Shown here: positions 26,175-35,999 of the stretch, in pieces
Numbering within the stretch: the stretch's first letter is position 1
How the letters are laid out: each line of letters begins with the position of its first letter
NCBI GenBank assembly: GCA_964020975.1
Contig: OZ026623.1
Coordinates: 82,125,123-82,189,122 of the forward strand
Origin: Hermodice carunculata
Taxonomy: Eukaryota; Annelida; Polychaeta; Eunicida; Amphinomidae
Direction: 5' to 3'
Length of the DNA: 64,000 nucleotides
Made by a program: the position numbers and the translations under genes
Notes under the pieces: generated by a model
Seen by the model: the letters and a program-made list of their open reading frames with translations, nothing else
Told to the model about the DNA's origin: nothing
The model's database searches: none

Positions 26175-26572
26175 AATTTACGGTTAAGGACGAAACATAA
26201 AGAAATGAGAAAAATCACACAAATCCTTAAAAAAGCGAGAAATAATCACAACACCACCTGTTGAATAAATTAAGGTCTAAGGTCCCCAAAATTGTCCCTA
26301 TGCAAATTTAAAGCAATTGGCTTGGCAGTTTTGGAGAAGAATTTTGAAGCTTTTACCCAAAAATGAGTAAGAAATTTTACAAAATGCTCAAAATTCAATG
26401 GAGTGTGACCATTTGATCCAAAAAGTTCTACACAAGATACATCCCCAAAAAGTTTGAAGTAAATTTGATTGATGGTTTTGGAGAAGAAGGCAAGAAAGTC
26501 ACATGCCACTGCAGTTCTTATTGACTTGCATTATTAGCAGTGCGAACGCATGCACTAGTTGACAATACCCAC

Positions 26573-26613
<41 letters not shown>
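26175..26613 (+). repeat. Repeat-like stretch ending in a 38-base A-run
   Basis: Two related units carry GTTTTGGAGAAGAA (near 26325 and 26475), each preceded by CCCCAAAA and a TTTGAAGT/AATTTAAAG stretch. The block ends in A38 at 26576-26613. A long clean A-tail looks like the 3' end of a retroposed sequence, but I cannot name the source and no RNA-polymerase-III boxes were recognised. Confidence 0.4.
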
Positions 26614-26614
<1 letters not shown>

Positions 26615-27660
26615 ATCAGAGATGTGGAATATCCTGACCTGGTGAATAATTTTGTGTCACCTTTCCACAAACTACAATTCTGGCGAGCTTCAAAAGAATC
26701 TGAGTGTCGATTTTGAAAAGGTCCAAAATATTTGTAACATACACAAATTCTTAAAAGATAAGAAACACATCAGAGCATCACTTGTTGAACACATAGGACA
26801 CATAAATGTCTCGGGGTCCTCAGAAGTACGACAACGCCAAACTCAGATGAAAGACCATAAGATAAGCTGAGCTGATTTATAACTGCTTCAAAATTGCACA
26901 GAAACACTTTTGGTTAGCCCAGACCACGTGGGACCTATCACTGAATGTCAAGGTCAGTTGAAGGCAAGCTGGTAGCTTAGCCTTGCTGTTATTTCACGTT
27001 AATTTTACATAAATGGATAAATGGCCAGTTTATCCTACTCCAGCACGCAAAAAAAAATGTTGAAAAACATATAAGGTCACACTGAATGCATGGAAAAAAT
27101 TCAATATGGTCAGGCAAGACCACAAAACAGTCTCCAATATGAAACCCTAAGAGCACTTTATTTGGATTACAACGAGTTCAAATATTCTTACCTGCAAGCC
27201 AATTTAAGATCATTCTAACGGCTATGAATTCTATTTTATTTATAAAGATTTGAAATATTTGATTCTGATGCACATGCTTTGGATAAGATGGTGAACATTT
27301 AGCTATAATAAACAGATTGAATGTAGTTGATTGTAATATTTTAGAAAAGGTTATCTTGCTTATGATATTAACAAAAATCTTGTGCATGTTGTTAATGATA
27401 TAAAAAGGATAATTAATGGCAATTGAAATGTTGCTTCCAGTGAAATTTGAACAAATTTATATCATATGTTGCCCCATTAATGATAAAGGTTTGGTTGTTG
27501 GCTGTTCAGTTTGGTTATGCGCATAATATGTGTTTTTATCTCTACTTTGTACCATATTATATTGAAATCATAGATATGGTTTTTCCAAATATGACAAGAA
27601 TCAATTCAAGTTCAGGTATGACAATGGGTCAAAGGTCAATTAATTAGTACTGAAGACTGA

Positions 27661-28017
27661 AAGAGAGTCCCGCCAACCATCATTCAACAGCTGAGCGGGC
27701 ATAAAAATGTGCAGTCCGTGAACAATTATGCAACAGCGAGCAAAAAAGCAACAGCAAGCACTGTGCAGCACTTTCCAGGAAACTTCATCTTCTTTTCAGA
27801 GCCTCTAGCAGCTGTGCAAAACACTCCCCAGACTCGGTCTTCATTGTTCGTCCCATCTGGCGCCCCAGGTAGTCATCACACCGTTTCTTCGGGCAATGCT
27901 GCTGTCAATGAAAGGGCCAATCTGACGGCCCTCAGTCAGTTTAGCCACTTTGGAATGTTTGCTGGTTCAACATTCCAAGGCAACGTGACCTTCCAATTCT
28001 CCACTCTACCAAATTAA
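27661..28017 (+). mobile_element. Tyrosine-recombinase fragment, Crypton-like, C-terminal end only
   Basis: The frame at 27661-28017 gives VPPTIIQQLSGHKNVQS followed by VNNYATAS. This is the box of a tyrosine recombinase in which the GH histidine and the later tyrosine nucleophile lie close to the C-terminus. A serine/threonine-rich linker follows, then the tail FGMFAGSTFQGNVTFQF and a stop. Crypton transposases and their domesticated DUF3504-type relatives carry this GHKN...Y box. The N-terminal part of the recombinase was not seen upstream, so this is a fossil remnant. It sits in the receptor intron in opposite orientation. A DIRS-like source of the recombinase is the main alternative. Confidence 0.55.
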
Positions 28018-28290
28018 TTCTATATAGAAAATAAAAAACAGTGACCTTTCATCGACGCTTTGGGCTGAAGCGACGGTCGTTTTAACAGGTTCGCCATTAG
28101 GCCTATGGTTGACTGCTTTTCTTTGTTGTTTTAAAATTTTATGCGCATATCCGCAGACTTCATGGCAGTGGCAAAGTCCGATGCAATGCAGTGAAATAAA
28201 ATGGCACAAGTGAAACAAATTGTCTTTTTTCTTTCCTAATGGACAGAATAGCCCTCGTTGTTAATCTGTCTGAACCCAAGTCCCCTCGTT

Positions 28291-28361
28291 GTTTGCCTGC
28301 CTGTGTGCCTGATCACCCAAGCATGAAGCGCCTTGGTGATTAGTAATGCATGCAGGCAAAC
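28291..28361. repeat. 71-bp stem-loop in the receptor intron near the donor
   Basis: The left arm 28291-28321 (GTTTGCCTGC...GATCACCCAAG) pairs with the right arm 28332-28361 (CTTGGTGATT...GCAGGCAAAC) at about 24 of 31 positions around a 10-base loop CATGAAGCGC. The size suits a small foldback element or a pre-miRNA-like hairpin; nothing else supports a miRNA. Confidence 0.5.
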
Positions 28362-28482
28362 AATATCAATATCATGATGTTTGTCTTTATATAATAAGAT
28401 ACGTAAATTTTATGACACTGTAGGTATATAGCCTTTGCCAGACTTTAAGCTTGGTCAGAGTGCACATACGCTTAATTGTTTG

Positions 28483-28501
28483 TTTTTTTTTTTTTTTTTT
28501 T
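28483..28501. repeat. T-run just inside the receptor intron
   Basis: Nineteen T on the plus strand (A-run in the sense of the receptor), about 65 bases past the splice donor. Confidence 0.9.
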
Positions 28502-28565
28502 ACTGCTTGCTGGGATTTACACTGAAATTACCAAAGGCTTTACTGATATGCCACTGGCCACCCAC

Positions 28566-31500
28566 CTGGCCTATTCTTAAACCTATGTACACCATCGATG
28601 ACGCAAATAGTCTTTCGAAAATGTTGTGAAATAAATACGAAAAAGCTCCTTGGTTGAAGAGTTGCATATCATATAGATCATTTATTATGATGAGGGATGA
28701 ACCTTCTTTATGACATTCACCACTAGCTTGGACCCAACTTACACCTGTACTCGTCACTTTATGATACATTTGCCTTGTGAAGAAATATGTCCGGGATGAC
28801 CCTATATTTAAAACTCTTTTTGGTTGGTAAAGACGTTTGTAAGTATCATAATAACTGTCAACGGGGTGTGTCCATTCCAATAACTCCCGTAGTTGAGGTG
28901 ACAACTGTGTGTACTTGGCTGCAAGCACAACTTTGCATGTATCAGGGCCTCTCTTCACAATTGTTACTTGCGATGTTGAGTCCTGATATTCACCAACAAT
29001 GTATCTGGTTCCTAAAGGTATTGTCACCTGATAGGTGTGTGCAGCAAGTCCAATCCAAGTCCATTTATTTATGCCTTGAATAACTTCCAACATGTAAGAA
29101 AAGGTACAGGTTTGTTTTACGTTGAGGATCAAATTGGTTTCCCCGAAAACTGGACGATATATCTTTATTTTTAACGAAGTATATTTGTTTGTCAAGATAA
29201 ATCTAGCACATTTGTAAGCATAACGTTCTTGTATGAAAGTATTGTTCCCATTTTGGAAAATATCCTCACACCGTGAAACTGAAAAGTTTATATAGAACTT
29301 TATTGTCCTTAAAACACAACTCATTTTTAACAAAGTACTAAATTTTCTTTTCACTGTAAAATAACCGTCCTGGTTAGGATATTGTGAAAAGTCAGCGATT
29401 GGGGTTATCCATGGGCTGGAAGCAAGTCGCTTTGTACATGGCGTATGGAGGCCTTTTTCATGCTTTTTCACAACATAGTTTGAGTGTAAGAAAGCACTAT
29501 AACTTGAAGAAGTGGTACACGTTGCAATTGACACTTTACAGGTGGAAGGAAGTAAGATCTTATTACCAGGGAAATGTGTAATGACCCAGCAGCCCAGCTT
29601 TTTAACGGTAAACACTCTTTCTATTGCCTTTCCTGGCATACCACTGGTTGCAAGTGAACATACTTGAGATGAGCCTCTGCATCTTGTTTGTGTGGCGGAG
29701 AACTGAATACTTGGACATGGTTCACTATCCAGTGAGAAGGAAAATACAATGACAGTGAGAAACTGGTTATATGATACAAATTTGATGGGTTCCGGTAATC
29801 TCCATGGTCGCCATGTACCACAGTATGGACCTATGAGGTTACTAGATGAAATATTGCTAGCATCATATATGCCTACACCACCATGGTCACAACCCCATAT
29901 ATCAATACCTGTCCAGTGAACTTTTATCAAGGAGAAACTAATAAAATGGTTCATTTTTGTTGTAAATGTTATGTAACGTGATTGGAAATGTTTTGCATGT
30001 TTGTACGGGGACCATGTTATAGACATGCAAAGTAAGTTATGCCCAACTATATATTGCTTCAGAAATACGGGTATCAAAAATTCACTCCAGAAGAAGATCT
30101 TAACAATAAAACATTGTCCATGATCATTAGAAGACATTACTGAGGCTACAAACATATGTCCATTGGGAACAATAATGGATTCAACTAAGCTTGCCTTCAG
30201 CGTAGAGCATATATATTTCATATATGCAATTAACCTACTGCCAATTGGACCGTCAATAATTATAACTTTTAAAATATTTGAACACTGAGAAAAAATGTGA
30301 AGTAAGACTTTGTAGCCAAAACCGATGACTTCTTTTATCCACCAGGTTACACTAAAGTGTTTATGGGTACTTGTTGCATCGATGTGCTTCAGGTTAATGA
30401 ACGAAAATAACGAAAATAATATCGTCTGTTTTTCTTTAATATTGACCAAATGTGAAAGAAAATGATAGGACAATAAAACAGCAATGGACATGCATGCACC
30501 ATAATTTAGACAATCTGGAAAGAAAGAAATCAAGTACCAATGGCTTTTGGAAATAATGTTGATGTTTTTGTGGTGACCACATAACCGTTTGGGATTACGC
30601 GTCATTGTTTCTGTTGACTTGGTGCTGATATTTCCACATCGACCATACGTCTCCTCTGAGGCAAAGGGAACTAGTTCTGTGAGCGTAAAGTATCCAAAAG
30701 TGCAATAATTTGGAGAAGATGTTACATATATATCTAGTACTGTGAGGTTAATTGACACACAAATCTTCCCAACAATCATCCAGCGAAGCATTTCAAATTC
30801 TGGCCCAAAGCACCATTTATTTTTACTGTATATTAAATGGTCACACTCGGTTGTCAGAAAAGTCAAGGAATGGACTTGTCTCTGAGATTTTTTGCTGTCA
30901 ATGTTCAGTGCACTTTGTAAGGCGAGAGGACATGAATGAAAATATTGGCTAACACACTCATGCAACATTTTTCTTGACCAAACTTTTGAAACTGTGTACA
31001 AAGTTATACACCAGGTCAGTGCCTTATGTACACTTAGATGGCGCCTTGTAATGGATATTGGCTTTATCATTTGGTATAGCATTATCCCATATATGCAAGC
31101 TACATATTTCTGAAGGGAGTATATTGATAATTGCATTTTGTGGCAACTGGAGAGAAGTATACGATAACCGAGGAAAGGAAAACACGTGAATTTTACCTGG
31201 CTATTTACTTTCCCTAATTCACATGACTTTGCGTTGGACGGATTTACACTACCATAGTCCCAAATCAATACAACACTCCTCTTGTTTATGCTGCTAAATA
31301 ATGTTAGATTCCATCTGTAATGTAAGTTTCCTTGAAACACAAGTTTTTCATTTGACGCATAAAATTCTATAGTCCCGATGAGTAGTGCGATATTCGTATC
31401 ATTGAAAAATGTGTATGTGTTTCCATGATCTGTGCGACTGTAAACTCTTGATTTGTACAGGTAAGTGCATTCTTTTGTTGCGAATACTTTGATTGCAATG

Positions 31501-31613
31501 ACCGAATTATACACACACATTCTGACTTTGCACAAACAATGCCCCCAGAGCCCAATACATTTCATTACACAACTTAGAAGAAGAGAACGTATGCCTACAT
31601 TTATAATTAACAT
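28566..31613 (-). CDS. Exon A of GRL101-like LDLa/LRR 7TM receptor (CUB-like modules + first half of C-type lectin domain)
   Basis: Seen: one open frame of 1,016 codons without a stop, from an ATG at 31613 (context ACAATG, in-frame TAG about 50 bases upstream) to CAG at 28566, followed by the donor GTGGGT. The unspliced frame ends 21 codons later in a TAA. Residues about 570-630 look like a CUB module (GGVGIYDAS, LIGPYCGTW, NQFLTVIVFSF). CUB-like pieces recur near 300-330 (YCTFGYFTLTE, ETYGRCG) and 440-510 (LKVIIIDGPIGS, GQCFIVKIFFW). Residues about 955-1016 are the N-terminal half of a C-type lectin domain (WVQASGECHKEGSSL, MVYIGLRIGQ). The N-terminal hydrophobic stretch could be a signal peptide, but it contains R9 and K18, so a separate upstream signal exon is possible. 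Known: receptors of this kind combine extracellular binding modules with a rhodopsin-type 7TM part at the plasma membrane; the ligand cannot be read here. The lectin domain is completed only by splicing to the exon at 19270. Confidence 0.82.
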
Positions 31614-32559
31614 TGTTGTGTTGAAATATAATATTATGGCATAATATTTCCTAATCAGTGACTATGCAGTAAATGTGATGACAACACTTTGTTCAATCCG
31701 AACACGTACTAAAAAATATTCTGGACCTTTCTATATGCGTCACGTATCTACGCAAGGACCTAAACAACACAACACGGTGTGCCTCTGCCAACTACCCGTG
31801 ACTCGTGTTCGGGCAATTTATAAGTACTCGTCAGCGCATCCAGTGCGACACGTGGGACCTCAAACTTTCCGGCAAGAAAAAAACTGTGTGAAAAAAGTCT
31901 AAAATATTCAAATGTTTCTCACAAAGAGTGTAAAATATAAAGATAATAGCGATGAAATAAATAAAATGAGAATTGTTTTGACCAGGAAAATTGACATAAA
32001 TAGACGACTATTTAAAACATAGCAGTGGTTTCCTTACTGCAGGATGTGGTAATACCAGACTCAAAAGTCAAAAGTAAAAAATCATTTATTTTACCCAGTA
32101 GCTCGTACAGTACAAACTGATTTTCAAAGAGGCCCTGACATGGAAACATACACATTATTTACATGAAAAACAGGACATGACAGCATACATGACTGCAATG
32201 TGCTATCGCCGCTTTGTCGCTTGCCCAAGAACGACCTGCTTCTTTCCCGGTGGCGGAGTTTGGTTTGCATCCGTATGGAATGCAAGACGGACAGGGGCAG
32301 GGTGGGGGTGGAATAGTATTGGGTTGTTGTATTGTGTACGGACGCACAGGTTTAACCGAATCGTTACAATGTTTCTGTGTATGAAGCTTCACATAAAATA
32401 AACATAAACGAGATAAATCATATCCCGAAGTCCAAAGCCACTCTTTCATACCCCCACCCCTTTGACCCCCCAGCGACTTATAACTCAAAGGCTATTTGTC
32501 CCTCCAGGAATAACTTGTGTGCATCATTACTTGTACCCACCACTACTGAGAGACCTTTT

Positions 32560-33620
32560 TAAGTCATGACCTTGACCTGGCTTTGACCTATTTTTCAAGG
32601 TCACAACCCCATTTTGACCATTACCAATCTCGGTAACCTGAAATCAAACATTTTGGAAGACAATCAGATTGACCTTCCATGCACGGACATTCCCCTGTCT
32701 CAAGCTGTCCATGTTCATTGGAATAATGACCTTCACTTATTTGCATGACCGGTGACCTACTTTTGGGAAAACACGATTTTGCTTGTAACTCAGTAATTTT
32801 CATCTAATTTGGATGATCATTCGCATTTTTGTTATTTACATGTGACCTCTAAGGGTCAAAGGTCAAGGTCTTTTGGCTGTCGAAATTATTCCTACTTTTG
32901 GCCCCAATTCAAATTACCATAGACGATCGGGGACAAGAACAAGCCACGTGAAACTCATGCACAAGAATACTCGGCCCAAGTTCTAAAAATTTGCAAATTC
33001 AAATTGTGACCGTGACCTTATTTTTATGGTTTCGTCCACAATATTATTTTTTTTAAACATAACATGTATAAGGCCCTATAGGCCTAGGACATTTTCCTTT
33101 CAGAAGCCAATGGGCCCTGGAATGAAATTGGGCATGTGACCTGGAATAGTGACCTTGATCTCTATTTGTCGAACAGTGAGCTATTTGTGACAAAAACATG
33201 TTCCGCTCATAAATCGGTCAATTTTAATCTGATTGTGATTATTAATATTTCAAAATGTACCATTATGTCAATTACATATATCTTGTGACTTGACCTATTT
33301 TCGGATGCGTGGCCCATTGTTTCTTGAAAATCGTTTTTCGGACATAAATCCATCAATGTTTATCCAATTTTGGGTCAAAATGTAGGAATTATAAAGATGC
33401 AGACTTATTTACGTGTGACCTCTGAAGTTGAAAGGTCAAGGTTATTTGGCCATGCGAAGATTTTCTGCTGCATTCTATTGACAAATGACCATACTTCAAG
33501 GGCTATTGCAAATAGAGGCTTGTTTTAGACAAATTAACTCCTAAATTGCGGATGTGTGTGGAGTCATGTGGGCAGGTTTTGCTTGTAACTCAGTCATTTT
33601 CATCTAATTTCCATGTGGGC
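32560..33620 (+). repeat. Diverged tandem repeats rich in TGACCT / AGGTCA words
   Basis: Unit-like blocks recur. CTTGTAACTCAGT followed by ATTTTCATCTAATTT appears at about 32780 and 33578. Variants CATAAATCGGTCAATTTTAAT (33209) and CATAAATCCATCAATGTTTAT (33341) are related. GTGACCTCTAAGGGTCAAAG (32844) and GTGACCTCTGAAGTTGAAAG (33415) are each followed by GTCAAGGT. The TGACCTTGACC-like words belong to the repeat and are not by themselves regulatory sites. Confidence 0.55.
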
Positions 33621-33789
33621 AGGGGGTCATGTGGGTGGGGCTATGTGGGCGGGGAAGGCTTACCCAATGCAATCCCTTTGCCGTGGGAGATATCTAGTTT
33701 CATGTTTATGATGTCGGAATGTCAAATCAGACCGTTATAATTGTTTTGTAATTGCCAGCTTTTATGTGAAAATGAGGGTTTTTTCTGCA

Positions 33790-34128
33790 GAATGGCCAAA
33801 AGAAACGCCAACACAAACAAAATTCTATCCATCGCTGGACTTTTTCCTCCTCCAGAAGGTTATGAAGAGAAATCCCTTCATTAACCCAGAAAAATGAGTC
33901 AACATAACTAGCCTTCTCGAAACTATCACCGACAGAGTCCGTACAACAGGAAAAAGGAGCCGTGATAGGAATATGACATTAGTCGAACATTTCAAAAGAA
34001 GTGACCTGATCACAATTATCAATCAAGTTAATCATGCCCAAGATATTGCCACACATGTTAAACACTTGTACCTTAATCAGATTTTTCACATGCTTTACGA
34101 AAAGACAAAATTATATATATCACTTTAA
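33790..34128 (+). pseudogene. Unidentified coding-like remnant (two frames)
   Basis: A short frame at 33792 (MAKRNANTNKILSIAGLFPP...) ends about 33885. A second frame follows at about 33898-34128 (VNITSLLETITDRVRTTG, LVEHFKRSDLITIINQVNHA, IATHVKHLYLNQIFHMLYEK). The amino-acid make-up of the second is protein-like and helix-prone. A frame change separates the two parts. I do not recognise the family; it may be a decayed transposon gene or a lone exon. Confidence 0.3.
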
Positions 34129-34737
34129 GTTTCAGTCAAGATGTTAACACTTATATTGTATTGTATTGTTTAATTTTGGCAATTGACAAATGCACCCTGA
34201 TGGATGACCTCACAAAAACAGTAAAACCATCACATGGCTGGACTTGATGATTTCCACACTATTTGTGCCAACAATTAGAAACAGCAAAAGTGCTCCTTTC
34301 TATTTAGCAATGAATACATGATCACCATTAAATGTTTAAAGCGAAAGAGCAAGTAGTGTATAACAACTTAAAATTCCACGAGCTTGAAAAAAAGCTGTAT
34401 ACATTTTTCTCACTCAAACAAGTTTAAAAATATCGAGTCAAATCTATATTTATACTTTTTTTAAGATCTGGGACAAGTGATGAATACACACAGCGAGACC
34501 AGTTGTTGCATCAAGCAAGGCAGCTACACGAGGAGACAGAAACTTTCCTTGCCATAAACAAAAAACAATAAGGCTGCCTCAAAACAGATTGACATCAATA
34601 AGTGTACGCTGGAAATACTTAATAGTAATACTCAGATTTAATTTCAAACCACCAAAACTGTTTATGTTCAGTGCATCATAACCTACAAAATGAGCTGTTT
34701 TGCTTTTCAATATATTTGTAAAATGATACTTTAAAGG

Positions 34738-35178
34738 GACCCAACACCACGACGCAGAAGCAGCAGGGGTCGCAGACAGCATAGAGGCGGGTCATTCTGG
34801 TGCTGACAGTGCTGCCAAAGAGAGTCACAAGGTGTCGCCTTCACCTCCGCAGACGGAGGGCAGATTATCGGCTGGAATGAAACATGCAAACGTCGGAGGA
34901 CCTTGAAAATAAACGTCAAAGAGAAAAGGAATTGAAATAAAATGAATTAAATTTGAGAAAGGAAGAGCCGGTGTACCAGAAAGAACAGCTTGCATTTTTT
35001 GACAAAATACATCATGGTGATGTGGTCGATGCTCAGGATTTCACCATTTCTGAAGAACTTGCAGTTGAAAGTGCTGCTCTACTATCATTCACAAAAGAAA
35101 GAAATCAGTTGCCTGCTAAGTTTGTTAGTAAAGCAAAACATCTATCGGCGGTGAGAATTCATGTTAAAGGGGCCTAGA
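34738..35178 (+). pseudogene. Unidentified coding-like remnant with acidic spacer and charged helix
   Basis: The first frame, about 34738-34905, reads as an alanine/glycine/serine-rich acidic spacer (AGHSGADSAAKESHKVSPSP). The frame then changes and a charged, coiled-coil-like stretch follows (SEDLENKRQREKELK, then LNLRKEEPVYQKEQLAFF), running on through DAQDFTISEELAVESAALLS to 35175. Such a layout occurs in the C-terminal halves of Myb/SANT-like proteins linked to DNA transposons, but no DNA-binding part is visible. There is at least one stop besides the frame change. Confidence 0.3.
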
Positions 35179-35800
35179 GGGGATTTTGAAATACTAGAAA
35201 GTCCATATGAATCACATTGTTACAACGTAAAAAAAAAATATTTTACACGTTTCTGCAGCCATGACTTATTCATATCCGAAACTTGTTGTTTTAAACATTT
35301 TGGACCGAGGTGTGTATCTGTGTGTGCATGTCAATATCAACATGGTATATTCTATTTCCCTAGCTTCACATCAGGGACCAGGAGAATTACTTTCTTTTAT
35401 TTATATAGAAACACTTGAATGGACTGTGGTGGCTGCATATGTATCAATTAAAAGGTATCTTTAACTGTATATATTCAACACTGTTTTAAACCCTGCCACC
35501 ATATACCATTACGTGCGAAATTGAGTTTCTGTTGTGATTCTTTACAAGCCATGACAGAGCCATGTTTTGTTTTGATTGATACATCCAGTGAAACGATTTG
35601 AAGTTGCAGTTTGGATTATAACATTTTAGCATTTTCCCAAACGAGGGTCCCTGACATGTGTAGTATGCTGCTTGTTGGTCCATTTGTGTTACTTCATGAT
35701 CTCTACTTTCACATTTTTGCTGTTTTCTTGTCAACAATCTGGACATAAGATGGTTGCGTATGGAAGCAGCGATTTTGTCTTATAATGTAATTATTTCATG

Positions 35801-35988
35801 TTGTCAATATGACATCCGTTCCTCTTTAGATACATAATGAGGGATGTATTGCTTGACAGATATTAAAGTCTTGCTGTTATAACTGGTGATGTTGTCGTTG
35901 TCAATATAACATCATATCCTCTTTAGATATTGAATAAGTGATATATTGCTCGACAGATATTAAAGTCTTGCTGTTATAACTGGTGATG
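35801..35988 (+). repeat. 91-bp tandem duplication
   Basis: Units at 35801-35891 and 35898-35988 share TTGTCAATAT, CCTCTTTAGATA and a nearly identical end (CGACAGATATTAAAGTCTTG then CTGTTATAACTGGTGATG), six bases apart. Confidence 0.75.
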
Positions 35989-35999
35989 TTCATCTTAAT

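Larger units (their letters stand above)
19271..28565 (-). other. 9,295-bp phase-0 intron of the receptor gene
   Basis: The donor is CAG|GTGGGT (exon ends at 28566) and the acceptor is TTCACAATTTCTCTATTACAG|AATGAG (exon begins at 19270). Both cuts fall between codons. The protein across the join reads IGLRIGQ-NEQPLWMTND, which matches the usual run of a C-type lectin core. The intron carries repeats: a T-run next to the donor (28483-28501), a foldback at 28291-28361, a tyrosine-recombinase fragment on the opposite strand, a 38-base A-run, foldback elements near 24.3 and 21.7 kb, decayed LINE pieces and a (GAT)n tract. No further receptor exon was found inside it, and none is needed, because the lectin domain is complete after this join. 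Confidence 0.75.

Noticed and set aside
28787-30952. Plus-strand and other-frame open stretches over exon A
   Set aside because: Shadows of the 1,016-codon exon.
32842-33461. AGGTCA direct repeats as nuclear-receptor response elements
   Set aside because: The words belong to a diverged repeat unit, so their presence alone says nothing of regulation.
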